A DNA stretch of 64,000 bases, from assembly GCA_916613615.1 (NCBI GenBank), contig OU744734.1, positions 35,656,801 to 35,720,800 of the forward strand, given 5' to 3'. Of the stretch, positions 12,501-26,195 are shown piece by piece. Below the pieces are notes generated by a model. It did not search any database, was not told where the DNA came from, and worked only from the letters and a program-made list of their open reading frames with translations. The translations under genes were made by a program, and so were the position numbers. The number at the start of each line of letters is the position of its first letter. The first letter of the stretch is position 1. This stretch comes from Steromphala cineraria (taxonomy: Eukaryota; Mollusca; Gastropoda; Trochida; Trochidae).

Positions 12501-15500
12501 TATACATGCCGCTCTTTCAATAACGTATCCATTACTTAACATACATGTAGGAACCAAATACATCAATGTGTTTACGACTTTTGATTATTGACAGAATGAT
12601 GAGGCGTACTTTCCTCCTATTCAACTACTTTATGCATCAGAAAATCCGGCTCAGACAAATCCCTTAAAAGAAATGACACTGATATGCCTGACATTTCTCT
12701 GAAACAATCTTGGATTTCGGGAATACCACTAGCCCTGTTGATAAAAGAATATGAAGTTTGTACTTACAACACAACAGTTTTACATCGATCTTGGTAATAA
12801 AATACTAGAAACACCACACAACATTGTTTACATCATTTCAGGACAATTATTCAAAACATTAATAGATTCAATATATGTTAAATTTTTAATGTTGTTTCAT
12901 TTCATCATTTAAGAATCTGACATAGAATCTCTCTGAATGGATATTTGATTTTTGAAAGAAACTGACATAGAATTTTTTAATATAAACAATCGAGACATTG
13001 AGAAGGCGTAGGTGGACTACATTGCCTCAAGAGGTTGTTCAAGACACATCATTTCATCCATGATTCACCAATCTTTGTTATTTCAGATTAACTTTGCCAG
13101 ATCATAGTTGAAGCACAGAGATGAAATATATTAAGTATGACGGCCTCCAGTGATTTCCAAAACTATTTTCCTTTCAGAAAGTGATTGTTGCTTCAGGGAA
13201 CCACAGAACATGTCAAATTGTTCTTTTCAAATGACCTTTTTAACTTTCAACATCCAAAAAATATAATGGAAGTCCGACTCTTAAAGGGGCAGTAGCACGT
13301 TTTCTGAAAATTGTATATTTTTGTACGTTAATGCTAGATGTATTATTTTGATAGTATCAAAAATCTCATAACACAAATCAATCATCCATAGTCAGAGGAC
13401 AAAATATAAAGATTCACTTACTATGCCTTTCTTTCCGTCTTTTCCCTCATCCTTTCGAACCCTTTCTCTCTGATCTGTCTACTCTCTTTTGGATGGCAAC
13501 AGCAACGTGTTTAATAACTGAATATTGTTCAAAACAAGTAAAACACCAACTCACTCACTCACTCACAGAAAATCCATTGGCGGTCATTTTATGTGAACAC
13601 CTTTAATTCATTTTTTGAAAGAAAAAAGATCGCATCGCTAGGCTTTTCATCATATATTTGAATTATTACTGCTTCATTTAGTTTAAATACATTGTCTTTC
13701 AATTGGAACCATTAATTTTCAAATTCCTGACATCGCCTTATATTTCCGCAAGAACTTCATTAAAGATTACACAAAATTTTCAAGGATCATGTACATATAT
13801 TTATAACACAAAACCTACAAAGGATATGTATGTATTCTTATAACAAAACTTGCAAGATTCACTGAAAGTAACTAAAGTAACCATAGTCTTTAAAATGTTT
13901 ACCTATAATATGTAAAGATAAGGTCTTTATATATGTAAATTATGATCGTGTCAATGTGTTCATAATACTGTCAATGTATACATGTAAGTTTGTATGATGC
14001 TTGTCCGTGAAAGTGACCGACAGCCGACAATCCAGCTTTATGTTATTAGCCATGGAAATGTTTAGTGTATATAGTGTATATTCCCCCTAAAACGTGCTAC
14101 TGTCCCTTTAACAAGTAAAACAAAATGATTGCACACAAACAATACATTACTCTTAATAGAGAATCAGTTATGTAATAATTAAAAACATTTAATACTTTTA
14201 TTGCAATAAATTGAGAGAAAAAAACATTGCTAATGATTTATTTGCAAAAACAATAAAGCTACCAATTGTTCAAATCATGTCCTTTATCTATGTTATTTGA
14301 AAAAGTCATTCAATTAATACAATTTATTTACTTTGAAATTCAGTTCTCAATGATGACTGCGGTCATGGCAAAATGTAAGATAAGATCATAAGGAAGATAA
14401 TCCTTTTGCTCAGGGCATATTGTAGAAAAGCAATCTAAAAAACGGATATAAAAAAAATAAATTGAATGGAGCCTGCATGGTTATTAAACCAAACATACCT
14501 CTTTCGCATCTAGATGATTTGAGCTATAGTTCACTGTAGTTAAGTAAAGTCATTTACCAAACTTACCTTCACATTTATAGCTCTTCTTTCTGTTTTCTTG
14601 CCTCGTTCCAAGAGCTATAACATTTGTTGGAAAAAAAACGGCGCTAAGTGATGTTAAATGACACATTTTGCAACATTTAAACATCATTGTAACCATTGAG
14701 AAAACACATAATAGTCCCCCATGAGAATAAACAATAAAAAATAACTATAACTTTTATTGTCTCCTATAATTTCTGCTTTTGTTAGTTATATCAGGATTGT
14801 TCATGATGTTTGAACTTTAACATTTGATTAGTCAAACTGTTTATTGCACTCTTCTGGGAATTGTCCTAATCAATGTTAAAAGTTAGGGAGTTTATAACAT
14901 AAAATTTTATATTAACATATGTTGATAAGCGTGGCCTTTATAGAGATAATTGTCAAAATAAAATTTAGCAAATCATGTAAATTATAATATTGGAATTGGC
15001 TGATCCTTTTACATCTTTTACATGATAGCATGGCTTCTATCTCTAAGATTTAAGCTCAGTATATCACTTAGGAGAAACTTGACACTGATGAAACTAACAG
15101 ACTTACCGTCTCTCTTTCGTCTTTTTTGCAAATTGATATTCACCTTAAATCTTAGTTCTTAATTCTTACAGCTTTGAAAAATTCGAGAGGAAAATAGATA
15201 CATTAAATCTTGTCAACATTAAAACATGATTTATTGATTTTGAAACAAAAGCCCTTTACGCAATTCAGATCTCATGTCCAGAAATATCAGATGGACAAAA
15301 TGGCATCTGAACTTAAGAGTTCTGACAAAATTGATCTTGCGGTAATATCAATATATAATTAATATGATAATATTCAAGCAATGGGTTAAGCTACTTGAGG
15401 TAAACATATTTTAGTAGACTTGTCAAACACACAATATTTATTCTTATTCAGTATGTGAAAATGTTATAATGCATATGGTATTTGTCTTCTACTTCCTTGG

Positions 15501-16250
15501 TTTAAAGAAAACGACATTTAAAAAAAAATATTAGATAATCTTGGCAGTCGTCTATGGATGTATTTGATAGTCATAACTTATGTATTCTTTCAATTGATTT
15601 GTTATCCAAAGATAGTTCCCTTTGTATGAAACTATTTTATACCTGTAAATTGACCAATTGAATATTAAGCTTAAGGCACAGGATAATCCATCAGATAAAC
15701 ATTGGATACAATCTTCATCAAAACAATGTTCTTCACTCCTGGACCAATCGAGCTTTGTGTCATTTGATTAATTGGCTGTTAACCATGGCTCTGTTAATTT
15801 TACCTGATATGGTGAGAAAGCCTACAGTTAAGTACAGTCCTAGTTTTACCAATGTCCTTCCAGCAGGGATAATCAATAAAACCTGTATTGCTCTCTGAAT
15901 GACCGGACATAGCCTCCAACAGGCATGGTCAGTTAAATGCATGACTGAAAGTGCAGTAACTAGACAAGGTATCAGTTAGCTTTAATCGGGTTAAAAGCCC
16001 GTAAATTGCTGTCAGTTGTCTTAGACAAAGCTTACGTTATAAAATTTGAAGACAATGCAGACATGAGCTTTTATATTACATGATTTTAATTATTTGTAAG
16101 AAAGTATGAGGAAATAACTTTCAGATACACTTTTACAAAGGAAAACATTTTAAAGTCTAAATTCCATTTTCCTTCAATATAATGATCTGAAATAGAGAAT
16201 CATCTATTTTGGCCCAATGTGAAATCGATAATGGGTTATTGTTTAAACAG
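6570..16250. repeat. Segmental tandem duplication, unit A
   Basis: Many blocks recur in the same order in unit B. Examples by eye: 6590-6740 with 16650-16830; 7750-8300 with 17150-17740; 8400-8460 with 17890-17930; 8755-8860 with 18020-18115; 9340-10085 with 19360-20190; 10270-10400 with 28020-28170; 10430-10760 with 30215-30580; 12420-13250 with 31780-32650; 14100-14620 with 32690-33360; 15030-15960 with 35420-36400. The last pair looks about 95% identical. No unambiguous coding exon was found. A few minus-strand sites resemble conserved splice donors (GTAAGT near 12770, 14570 and 15105). Apart from the pearl-like insertion, the unit appears non-coding or intronic. Confidence 0.8.
10998..11697 (-). 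mobile_element. Pearl-like non-autonomous element
   Basis: One end holds the hairpin-like GAGCCATTGGCTC-type sequence (here AAAGCCATTGGCTCT) and GTAGCTCATCAGGC. The other end holds CGGACGGACG, then CCCATCGGGC and CAGATGAGCTA. Between them lie about three degenerate core repeats of 130-150 bp (a 'CTACAATTCATAATC...CTCACTAGTCAAGGAGTCTG' type unit). TAGCTCATC and GATGAGCTA form a short terminal inverted repeat. The ACGG microsatellite plus tandem core matches the published description of bivalve pearl elements. A frame-open 118-codon stretch inside is a by-product of the repeats. Confidence 0.75.
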
Positions 16251-19200
16251 TTTTAAACTGCGATCAGTTGTCCATTGAAACATTAAAATTTGTCACCTGC
16301 GTTTTCTATCAATATCATATTCAGTATCAGCTTACATGTATATTGAACAAAAGAGGTTACAAGAAAACATTGATTGACACCTGCTTGAACATGTGGAGAA
16401 GTAAATTCTGTTACCACCATGCATGTAACACTGACATGCGACACTTTACACGGGGACACCATTACCATGGACCATTTGATGTGTGAAAGAGCGATCCTTG
16501 TAACTTATGCTGATCAAATAGGAGTACACAGGCAGTTAATCTTAATATCATGGCACTGGACTGTTTCTGTCAGATGCACCAAAATTCTGATTAAAGCATT
16601 GAACAATGACGCAGTACAATGTTGTTTTTAGACATGTAATAATGCAACAACAACAAATATGAGTACATGATATATGTAGGAGCTGACAACAAACTTGACC
16701 TAAACAAAACATCTACAAACACTTTAAGATGTATCTGGAAAACCAATTGTAATCAAAACCCGAAATCTGAAACAACACTAACTCTCACTAACATATCATC
16801 TTTGATTAACCAATACGGGGAATAGAATAACAAGATGTATCTATTTTAAAATTTTGATATAGCCATATCTCAGAATTAAGGCATCAGGTAAAATACAACA
16901 TATCTATAAAACACCCAATCATTAACTGAAAAAGTCTATTTATGTATCTTTGTGTATTATTTAGTCTTAAAATTGCCTTATCTTTTTATAGACATTCAAT
17001 AGAGCCAATTAATATATATCTACCTGTCAAATACATTTGTTTATTTTGACCAATCATCAATTACTGCTTGTTTGAATCTCCCCTTTGAAAAATTATTTTT
17101 CTATTCCCTTATTTGACTCAGAGTAACAAATTAAAGTCACTGTTGTGTGAGCTTCAAAGAAGACAATTTACATCATACTGTCTGGCTACAAGTTGTTACA
17201 AGTATTGCCTGTGATCTTATAAGACTTTGAGCTCCCACAGTAAAGGTATTTTCATAAGTTTGTTCTTGTTTGATCTTTCCTTCCCTAGCTACTTGAATAA
17301 TGAAAGGAAAGTGGTGGCATTTGACAAGCTGAGATCGCAGCATATTTCGTCCTTGTATCTAGCATCAGTAATTGAACTTACGTTAATATTCATGGTGTTT
17401 CCAAGAATTCCTCTTTCGACTGAATATTGAATTTACGTTATGATATTTGCTTGTAGTCAATCTTTGAACATAAAAATATTGTGAGATAGGTGAAACTGTC
17501 TCAGGTTTTATCTTATAAATGAATTCAACAACTAGCACTCTGAACAGATTGATTAAAGTGATAATCCACATCTTCATTGCTCCTATACAATGAGTCATAT
17601 TTGGTTAATGTAGTTGTGGAAGAAGTAGAAGTCAGCAAAAATGCTTAGATCACTCAGAATCATAATGACATCAATTCATCATACAAAGATGTTCGACTGA
17701 GATGACCCAAGAACTGTTTGCTCAAAGACACTTGCATTTCTTTAATTGTGTGAAATTGTGTGTATTTGTTGATATTAATTTTGGTCATGTCATGATAAGG
17801 AAAATGTCAAGTGAAAATCCAGATGGGAAACGGAATTCCTGGTTGATATAATGTATAAATTTTAATGGATGTATCATAAAACAGATTTTTTCAGAGCGGG
17901 CCGATTTTGAGCATGGCGGCGGACAATTGACAAATAGTCTTTATTTTACTTCAAGGTCGGTTGGAGATGAAAAAAACTCAGAAATAAATATGGTCAGTCA
18001 AAAGGAAATTTACAAAACAAGATATCTTAAGACGACTTACAGCAATTACTAGCCTGCTTAAACACTGTTATCAATGGCTAAACCCAATTGATGCAGTGTA
18101 TATTTGAACTGTCTCAGCATCTTTGTAATTCACAGCAGGTCAATTGTTGAGTGATCCATGTTTTATTGATATATCCCTGCAGTAAAGACATCGGTCACAG
18201 CAATGTTATAGGCTCGCTTAGACTATACGGTTAAATACACTTAGTTCACGGCCATGTCAGGAGCCTAGTAATCAATGGACACGGGTGAGATTGAGTTGTC
18301 AGCTATACCTTGTTTCAGTTAATTGAGGTGATTTTCATTAATCTGTAATCTGCGTCAAATAAATTGATTTTAAAATTGCTAAATTTGACCATTCCGAACC
18401 ACCCTCAGTCATCAGTGTACAAGGATGAACAAATAAAGGAATTATCTGCGAGATTCATAAAATAAAGATATGCAGGTTAACAAACATAAATTGGACTTAA
18501 GATATTGATCAAATCGAAAATTGGTTGGAAATACTAATTAAACTCAATTTAAAGAGAAGTAAGAAATTATACATTGACACTGCTGAGACAGTGCTGATCG
18601 CGGTATTATGTACATTTATATATTTATATCCCCTTTTTGTTAGTAGCTTAAATGAATAGTGTTTTACTTGGGACCAACTGCTTGTATGTTCTTCAAATCA
18701 TTAGCCAACAAAGAAATAAGAAAAGTTGCTATCCACAAGACAAGTTAAATATATATCAAGGCGTGATAAATTATGATAAGACCTGCCAATGAATGAAGAA
18801 CTCCCCACCAAAGTTGAACAAATGATCCTAAGTCATTGATTTCTTCTGTAAATGTCATCATATTTACTAACAAGCTGTAGCTGATTCAAATCCACGTAAT
18901 TACTTGTACTGATAATAAAACATCACAAGCAATTGCTGTCTCTGAAAATACCACACATCCTGTTGTTGAAAGCTGTGATATTCATTTGTCTTGTTGCTGG
19001 TTTGTTAAGGTGTTTGTTTGGTAACGTGGTGTGGATGACTGATGTGTTCAGCAGTGAACATTGCTTAGTGTTTGAATGTTTCAATGAACTTGATTATCAG
19101 ATGTCATATGTTAGTTAAAAGGCTTGTTGTCAAAGTTAAAACAATGCATTTGTTGTGTGAACTGTTTTGATATTTAGCTTTGACTCAATATATTAAATTT

Positions 19201-19904
19201 ATATTGTATGTAAGATAATTTATTGATTCTTAACATAAGTAACATTTTTTATAACAGTACTGAAAAAAGAGTGGCTATTCCACATAACTCTGCCATGAGA
19301 GCATGGACAAATTGTAAATCTGATAGAGTGTATCTATATACGATATCCAGATGTAACAAAAATTAGTGAACACCTGATTGTATGATAATTTTGCATAACG
19401 ATATAACCCTTTTTACTTTTTAAAAATGTACAACCTTAGGTAAACTAAATACTTCTAATGTTGAAAACAATCTTTGAAAAAAGTTTTGTCAAATTATTAT
19501 TTATCATTTTTCAAAATAAGAGTGACATAAGCATGAACACACTTACCCATTTACCTAAGATACTGATGAAATTACATCTTTCCTCATATTAACTTACAAG
19601 AGATATATAACATGATGAAGATTCTATAATGGTAACATTGCAACAAGCAGTCAATTCAATAAAGTAATACCAAAGAATTTGTCGACGATATAACGTCTCC
19701 ATCACTAAATAAAGACTCTATTTCACATTGTGTTTACGTCTTCTGATTTACTGACAGCATAATAAAGTGTCATTTGCTTCTGTGATATAGCTACTTTCCT
19801 TATTGGATAGTCTGGCTCAGATAAATTCGCATCCTCACCAGAATTAATTCGTTAGTCCACTATCGATGTGAACTTCATGTTGTAGAATTGAGAGGTCTGG
19901 CATT

Positions 19905-20195
19905 TCTATACAATTCTATTTAATAGAAAAGCAAATATCACATTTCTTTAACATAAAACAACAAAATATCAATTCTTGTAAACAACCTTCCATTGATGTA
20001 TGACCTTTACCATAAACATGACAAATTTCTGAAGAACCTAGAGGTCGAGTATTTCTTAACCATTCTATTTTATAGTAAAGCAAATATCACATTTCTGAAA
20101 CATTAAACAACAAAATCTCAATTCTTGTAAACAACCTTCCAGAAATGAAATGACCTTTACCATAAACATGACAAATTTCTGAAGAACCTAGCGGA
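19905..20195. repeat. Two-copy tandem repeat, period about 149 bp
   Basis: The segment beginning GCAAATATCACATTTCT at 19931 recurs at 20080. It is followed each time by AATTCTTGTAAACAACCTTCC and by CATGACAAATTTCTGAAG. The matching place in unit A (about 9960-10090) has only one copy, so the tandem step occurred in unit B after the large duplication. Confidence 0.8.
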
Positions 20196-22782
20196 AATAT
20201 GCGTTTAGACACCATTGAGAGAATATATGAAGCTCCTACAGGAAACTTTTACCTGTCAAAGATTGACACTGGCATAAGTCGAAGCCTAAAACACTTTCAC
20301 AGGCAATACTTTTGTAAAGAGCCTTTACTTTTTAAAGCCTGAAGCCTCTTGGACAACTGTATACATGTGTTTCTGATATGGCAATATCATACAACATGAT
20401 TTGTCGAGTACACACCAAAAGAAGAACAATATTTATCAATGATATCTCTAAAACGTCGTAAACGATTCAACAACATGAAATCTCAGAATAAATGATATCT
20501 TGCCAAAAACACATGCCAAAACCTCAACTGATGAATGTTTCATTTAAGATAACTTACAATATGTACACATTTATTGGTGCTTTTTAATTGACGAACTTAA
20601 ATATTTCTACTTCAATAAAATGACCAATCAGTCTTTTTGTGCTTCGGGGTTCGTAATTATAAAGCATCAGAAACAAGTACATAAATGGCACACCCTACTT
20701 TTGAAAGCTTTCTAATGGTTGTTGACGCGCTTTTAGTTTTGTTGACATTGATTTTACCAGATATACAAGCTACTGAATATTTTGTATATACAGATATAAT
20801 ATTTTGATTTCGTTGATATATTTACAGGCATGGTGATCAATCTAGTATCGATTTTAAGAATTCAGATCCTATAAACAATTTGTTTACTTCAATTGTCGAG
20901 TCAGTTTGTGCACAATAAGACAGCGGTTACAAAAAGACACTTGTTATCAACGTTCATTGACTATGATTATCACTGGACTCTTAACATAAAGTCTTTTATT
21001 ATATATATTTTAATCTTCGAGAACACTCAAACGTGTTAACATTCATGTTTAATTACTGAAAAAACAATGTGAGAAGGCTGACAAAAACATTTTTGTTTCT
21101 TTCTACCTTCTAAGGTCGTGTTCAAGTAAATGTATTTATCAAATAATTTTGTCAGTGACTTTATCAGTTGTCAAACCGTACACAAATCCATTTGATGAGT
21201 ACTTGGAACACATGATGACGTTTCATTAACTTTGAAGACAGTGTGACAGAACTTACAAAACAAAAAGTACTTCCATCTTAAAAAAAATAATTAAAATTGC
21301 ACAAAACTTACAAATAACATACATTTGGCTGTCAAGATATCGGTTCTTCAGACTCGTAGGCGACTTACGCAAATTGATATTAAAAACATTATATTAACCA
21401 CTGTATCGACTTGCATAACATGTCATTGCTGCCATCACATGTCAGAGTTTAAACAACTGTTTAAATCACATGCATGCTTTGGAAACTTTGTCATTTGATA
21501 ATTATGTCCCACGCAAAGTTTTGCATCCATGGTTTTGTGTCAATGTTTACATGATTCTATGATTCCGTGAATCCGTTCAGTGCCTGTCATTGTGATCCCA
21601 CCCTATAAACCAATGTGTTTGGGGCTTTGTTTATTTGACACAACTATACAGTGTCATGTTATCTTTCTTCTTTGTTAATCTCATCATGATCAGATCAATT
21701 CAAATCGTTAAAAATAAAGTGACACCTACTGGTTGGCACTTTCTGACAACTTGTCATCAGATGTTGGTAATAACTTCTCTATCTAACTTCTTATAACGTA
21801 CATTGATCGTTTAAACCAAAACCATGTGTAACCTTCATCAGCATATAACAACCACCTCTACACTAACAACGTTATATGTCTCAAATAATAGAGATTATTA
21901 ACCAAGTAAGTGTGTCTTATGACTTTTACCAAACGATTGTGACTGAGCAAGAGGGTTAGGATTTCTTTATTATTGATTCAATCACATTTTATTCTCAAGG
22001 AAATATCCAGAAAACATTCCGCTTGGCTTGCGACTGCCTGTTGTGACGTAACGAACAATGGTTTTGTGACGTTACAGGGGGAAAATATGGGAACTCACGC
22101 TACAACAGTTGTTTCTAGGCAAATGTGATATGTGCACATGTGCTAATATTGAAAATATGTGACGACTTTTTTTCAACTCTATTGGAATATTTTAAATATA
22201 TACCAACAACTTCAACGATCTTCAATAAAATAATTGCTTTGAAATGACAGTTGTTTAAAAGGAATTTAGAAGTTTGAATTATAAGTATACAAGGAGTTTT
22301 ATGGGTTTCAAAAAACGTTGATCATCCATATAACTCCTTGTTTTCTTGGAAATAACAATAAAGCTGCACAACAACAACGTCTCTTTAAAACATCAGTTCT
22401 ATAATCTTTCTACGACATATATTGTTTGATGACCTATTATGCTCTATATGATACGGGACACAATATCTAATCGAATGGTGTGTGATTCCACTACATTATA
22501 TGTTAGGCACTTAAATAATTCCTGAAACAAGGGGATGGTTTTGTGATTGTGACTGATGCTTCAATGATAAGGGAAATAAAATGTTGATTTCTATCTTTGA
22601 CATTAAAATTTGTTTGATTATCGAAAAATTAATTGGGGAACATCAGAGCCGGTACTTTGAATTATCAGAAAAAATACTACTGTTGATTTTTTTCGAGATA
22701 TTATCAGAAAATAATGAAATATAGGTTAAGAGAATGATTGCCAACTAGTAGATGATTCTGTGATTTCATAACATAAAACTCC

Positions 22783-22885
22783 ATAGATGTGATAGCGGTG
22801 TCCTTCACCTCTCGTGCTAAAAATAGGCCAAGTTCAAAGGTAACGAGATTCTCGTTGACGAGACGAGACTCCCTTCTTCATCATG
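22783..22885 (+). repeat. DIRS left inverted terminal repeat
   Basis: About 103 bp starting ATAGATGTGATAGCGGTG. It is the reverse complement of 27810-27911 with only a few mismatches, for example in the GAGACTCCC/GAGAGTCCC stretch. The bases outside it, 22763-22782, differ from the right outer end and are instead matched in the internal complementary region. Confidence 0.9.
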
Positions 22886-22961
22886 GCCTCGTGCTGTAAA
22901 CACATGGTTTGTTGATCTCGAGTTTTTTGTAGTCTTATCTTGATAGTTGTTTATATTTGTC

Positions 22962-24230
22962 ATGACTGATAAGTTTGATGGTCCCCTCAAACAACCCGCA
23001 ATGGGTTCAGGGGGTGATACTGGCAAAACTTCCCAAAGTGGAGCAGCCAGCGGATCGCAAAATCATAATAAAAATGCAAAATGAAAGCGATACCCACGTG
23101 GGTGAGGGGTCCGAGCGGGACATACGTCGACGCGGACTGAAAGGGCACAAAATCTCAAAAAAGAGACGAATAAATCAAAGAATCGAAAATCCAGTTAGCT
23201 CTTATTCTGAATCAGATTCCAATTCTGATAATTCTGATTCAAGTAGTGACTCCTCTGACGATGGTCACTACCATCAGTCGAAACGTGCTCGCACATATGA
23301 ACCATCAGAACTTGACTACATTGAACCATCACAAAATAAGGTGACTCAAGGGAAGGAAACTTAATCTTCCAATAGCACGGTCTCGGGGAACATCGTTGAG
23401 CTTGATGAGGTCAACTTAGACCCCAATGAGAATGATTTTGACCCTAATGACGACAATTATGTCCCCTTTTCGATCACTCAGAGTGACAAGACTAATTGGT
23501 CTTTGAGTCCACATCTTTCTTCTCACCTACAAACGCAGTTCAAGGTGTTTGAGAAAGATGGCGTTCTCAGTGAGAGCATCTTAGAAGACAATCCTATCCA
23601 AGAGGAGGATTGCTTGTCAACTCCTCAGTTAGATAGCTATCTTGATGATCTTTTCGAGGCTAAGCACAAATCTTTTGAAAAGAAGCCCGATTTTTCAATG
23701 CAGTTCATCCAAAAACGCATGCTTAATGTGATGGGGCCACTTTCCCATTTGTGGCAAAAACTAGACAAAATCAGGCGCAGAGAAACTGATGCTAACCTCA
23801 ATATCTATGAGCTTCTTGACATGATAGAAAAATCAGTCAGCCTAGTCGGTCAGGCTAATTTGGCCATGAATTTCAATAGGCGTCTCTCAGTCCTTTCTAA
23901 GCTCATAAAAGATCCTAAGAAAGCCAAAAAGCTCCTCTACAAACATGAGGAAAGTTTCACTAAAACCAAAGGGAAACTGTTTGGAGACCCTTTCTATGAC
24001 ACACTCCTGCAGGAGGTCAAACGCAAGAAAAAAGCTAGAGAGATCCTTGCAGACAAGCCTAGATTTGTCCCCACTCAGAGGAAGGTGGCAAATACGAGCC
24101 CTCAGGCAGGCCTTCTCAGTCTTGGGGCAGACCGTTCGTTGTCCAGGCATCTTTCACACGGGGGCAGTTGCGCGGTGGACAAAGAGGACAGACCCGGCGT
24201 CCCTTCAGGTATGTTAGGGTATCTTTCCAT
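22962..24230 (+). pseudogene. DIRS gag-like protein, frameshifted
   Basis: The likely start is ATG 22962 (MTDKFDGPLKQPAMG...), a Gly/Ser-rich N-terminus like those of DIRS gag proteins. The frame must shift near 23000-23080 to join the basic and Ser/Asp-rich stretch (KKRRINQRI, then repeated SDSNSD-type residues) at about 23155-23265. An in-frame TAA at 23362 interrupts it. The frame then continues through 23503-24100. The Arg/Gly-rich tail (RGGQRGQTRRP) near 24165-24205 lies in another frame, which points to a second shift around 24110-24150. Gag normally packages the element RNA. This copy would not give a full protein without correction of these breaks. Confidence 0.75.
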
Positions 24231-26195
24231 AAATTCCACAAACATGAATCTGAATCTCCCAGAAACAGAACCTCCAAAGTTTCTAAATGTTTTGCCAGAA
24301 ATAAGATCTTTAGATTTCGAGGAGATAAACCTGCCAGAACACCTCTTAGGGGGAAGGATAGCAGGCTTTTTGAGAAATTGGATGAAAATAACTCAGGATC
24401 CATGGATCCTTCAGACAGTACAAGGGGCTGTAATAGATTTCCTTCAATACCCAGTCCAAGTAAATCCCCCTCCTCAAATCAAACTTGGTCAGAAAAGTAT
24501 GGAGGCTCTAGATGAGGAGATTCAGAAAATGTTGGCAAAGAAAGCGATAGTGGAAATCTCTCAGGATACGAATCTGGGGGATTTTCACCATCAATTTCTG
24601 AGCCCCATGTTTATAGTTCCCAAGAAAGAGGGGGGTCAGAGACCAATAATCAATCTAAAACGTCTGAATCATTTCTTCCCATACGAACACTTCAAAATGG
24701 AGAGTCTCTCTCTCTGTTGAAGGATCTCATTCAGGAGAACGATTGGATGTGCAAACTGGACCTACGAGATGCGTATCTCAGTGTGCCAATTGCAAAACAT
24801 CAACAGAGATTCCTGCGATTCAGGTGGGGACAGAAGCTGTTTCAGTTCCTCTCCCTTCCTTTCGGCTTAGCCCCGGCCCCGAGGATTTTCACCAAATTAC
24901 TGAAACCAGTAGTAAGTTTGGCCCGGAGATCAGGAATCAGGATGATCATCTATCTCGACGATATGATCATTTTTGGCCGAAATCCTCAGAGTCTGATCAA
25001 GTGCAGAGACAGCTTATTGTACCTCCTGAGGAACCTGGGCTTTGTGATCAACACAGAGAAATCTGTCTTTTCACCAACACAGATCATTACCTTTCTGGGG
25101 TTTGTGATAAACTCCCTGAATCTCACCCTGATATTACCCCAAGAGAAGGTGAGGGATATTCTCCGCAAGTGTCACAAAATTTTGCGGAAACCAACAGTAA
25201 AAATCCGTACTCTGGCAACACTTCTGGGCAAATTGTCATCTTCAATGCGGGCTGTGATCCCTGCTCAACTTCATTGCAGATACATGCAAATGCAGCAATC
25301 TTGGGAACTGATAAAATATCAGAGTTTCGAACACAGAATAACTCTATCGAAAGAGAGTATTCAGGAAATTCAATGGTGGGTGGACAACCTATCAACTTTC
25401 AATGGTCGACCGATTCTATCAACCCATCCAGACCTCATTATTCAGACAGGTGCATCTCTGCTCGGTTGGGGGGCGTTGTGCAACCAGGTCAGAACAGGAG
25501 GTCGATGGAAGATGGAAGAGACCAAACTCCATATCAATGCTCTCGAGTTGAAGGCAGCTTTTCTAGCACTTCAAAGCTTTTGCAAGGAGCTGAATCACAA
25601 GACGATATTAGTCCAAGTGGACAATCGCACGACAGTGTCTTACATCAACAAACATGGGGGGACGAAATCTCGCACTCTAGTTGCCCAAGCGAAGGAGATA
25701 TGGGATTTCTGTCTCCAGAGGCATATCACCCTAGAAGCAGTTTATCTGCCAGGGAAGGAAAACATTGTGGCGGACTGGGAGTCACGTCATTTTGCGGACT
25801 CAAGCGATTGGATTCTGAATCGCCAATTTTTCACAACCCTCAACCAGATTCTAGGCCCCTTCCAGATAGATCTCTTTGCTTCTCGCCTCAGCCACCAGCT
25901 GGAAACCGAGAGTCGATGCATTTCAGATGTCATGGAGACAGATGAGGGGCTATGCCTTTCCTCCATTTACCCTAATAGGGAGATGTTTGTGGAAGGTGAG
26001 AAGGGAGGGGGCAGTAGTTGTGCTGATAGCTCCAGTGTGGCAGAGTCAGCCATGGTATCCGGTCATGTTGGAAATGTTGGTGGATTTTCCAATACTTTTA
26101 CCGACATGCAACAACCTACTTCAGTCTCCACAAGGTCAAACACACCCTTTAGTGGAGACTGAAGTCCCTCCTCCTAGCGGCCTGGAAGGTTTCCG
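24204..26195 (+). pseudogene. DIRS reverse transcriptase / RNase H / methyltransferase-like polyprotein, frameshifted
   Basis: The RT N-terminus carries GGRIAGFLRNW and FLSPMFIVPKKEGGQRP (24345-24660). The frame shifts inside a CTCTCTCTCT run at 24703-24714 and continues with CKLDLRDAYLSVPI and the catalytic YLDD at 24951-24962. The RNase H region follows, with INALELKAAF, VQVDNRTTVSYIN and VADWESR. Its expected first catalytic Asp (TDAS in relatives) is Gly here (TGAS, codon 25449). The C-terminal part (DLFASRLSHQL, then RGYAFPPF and APVWQSQPWYP) resembles the Dam-like methyltransferase domain of DIRS elements. It contains a further frame change and apparently lacks a dozen or more residues around 25890-25920. 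The enzyme is almost certainly inactive. Confidence 0.9.

Noticed and set aside
15085..15180. Micro-exon before the conserved GTAAGT near 15105 (minus strand)
   Set aside because: The acceptor would follow a purine-rich stretch (CAAAAAAG), and the two units differ by a one-base indel in the A run.
24743..25945. 400-codon plus-strand frame overlapping the DIRS polymerase
   Set aside because: It overlaps the RT/RNase H frame, which carries all recognisable motifs; this frame has none.
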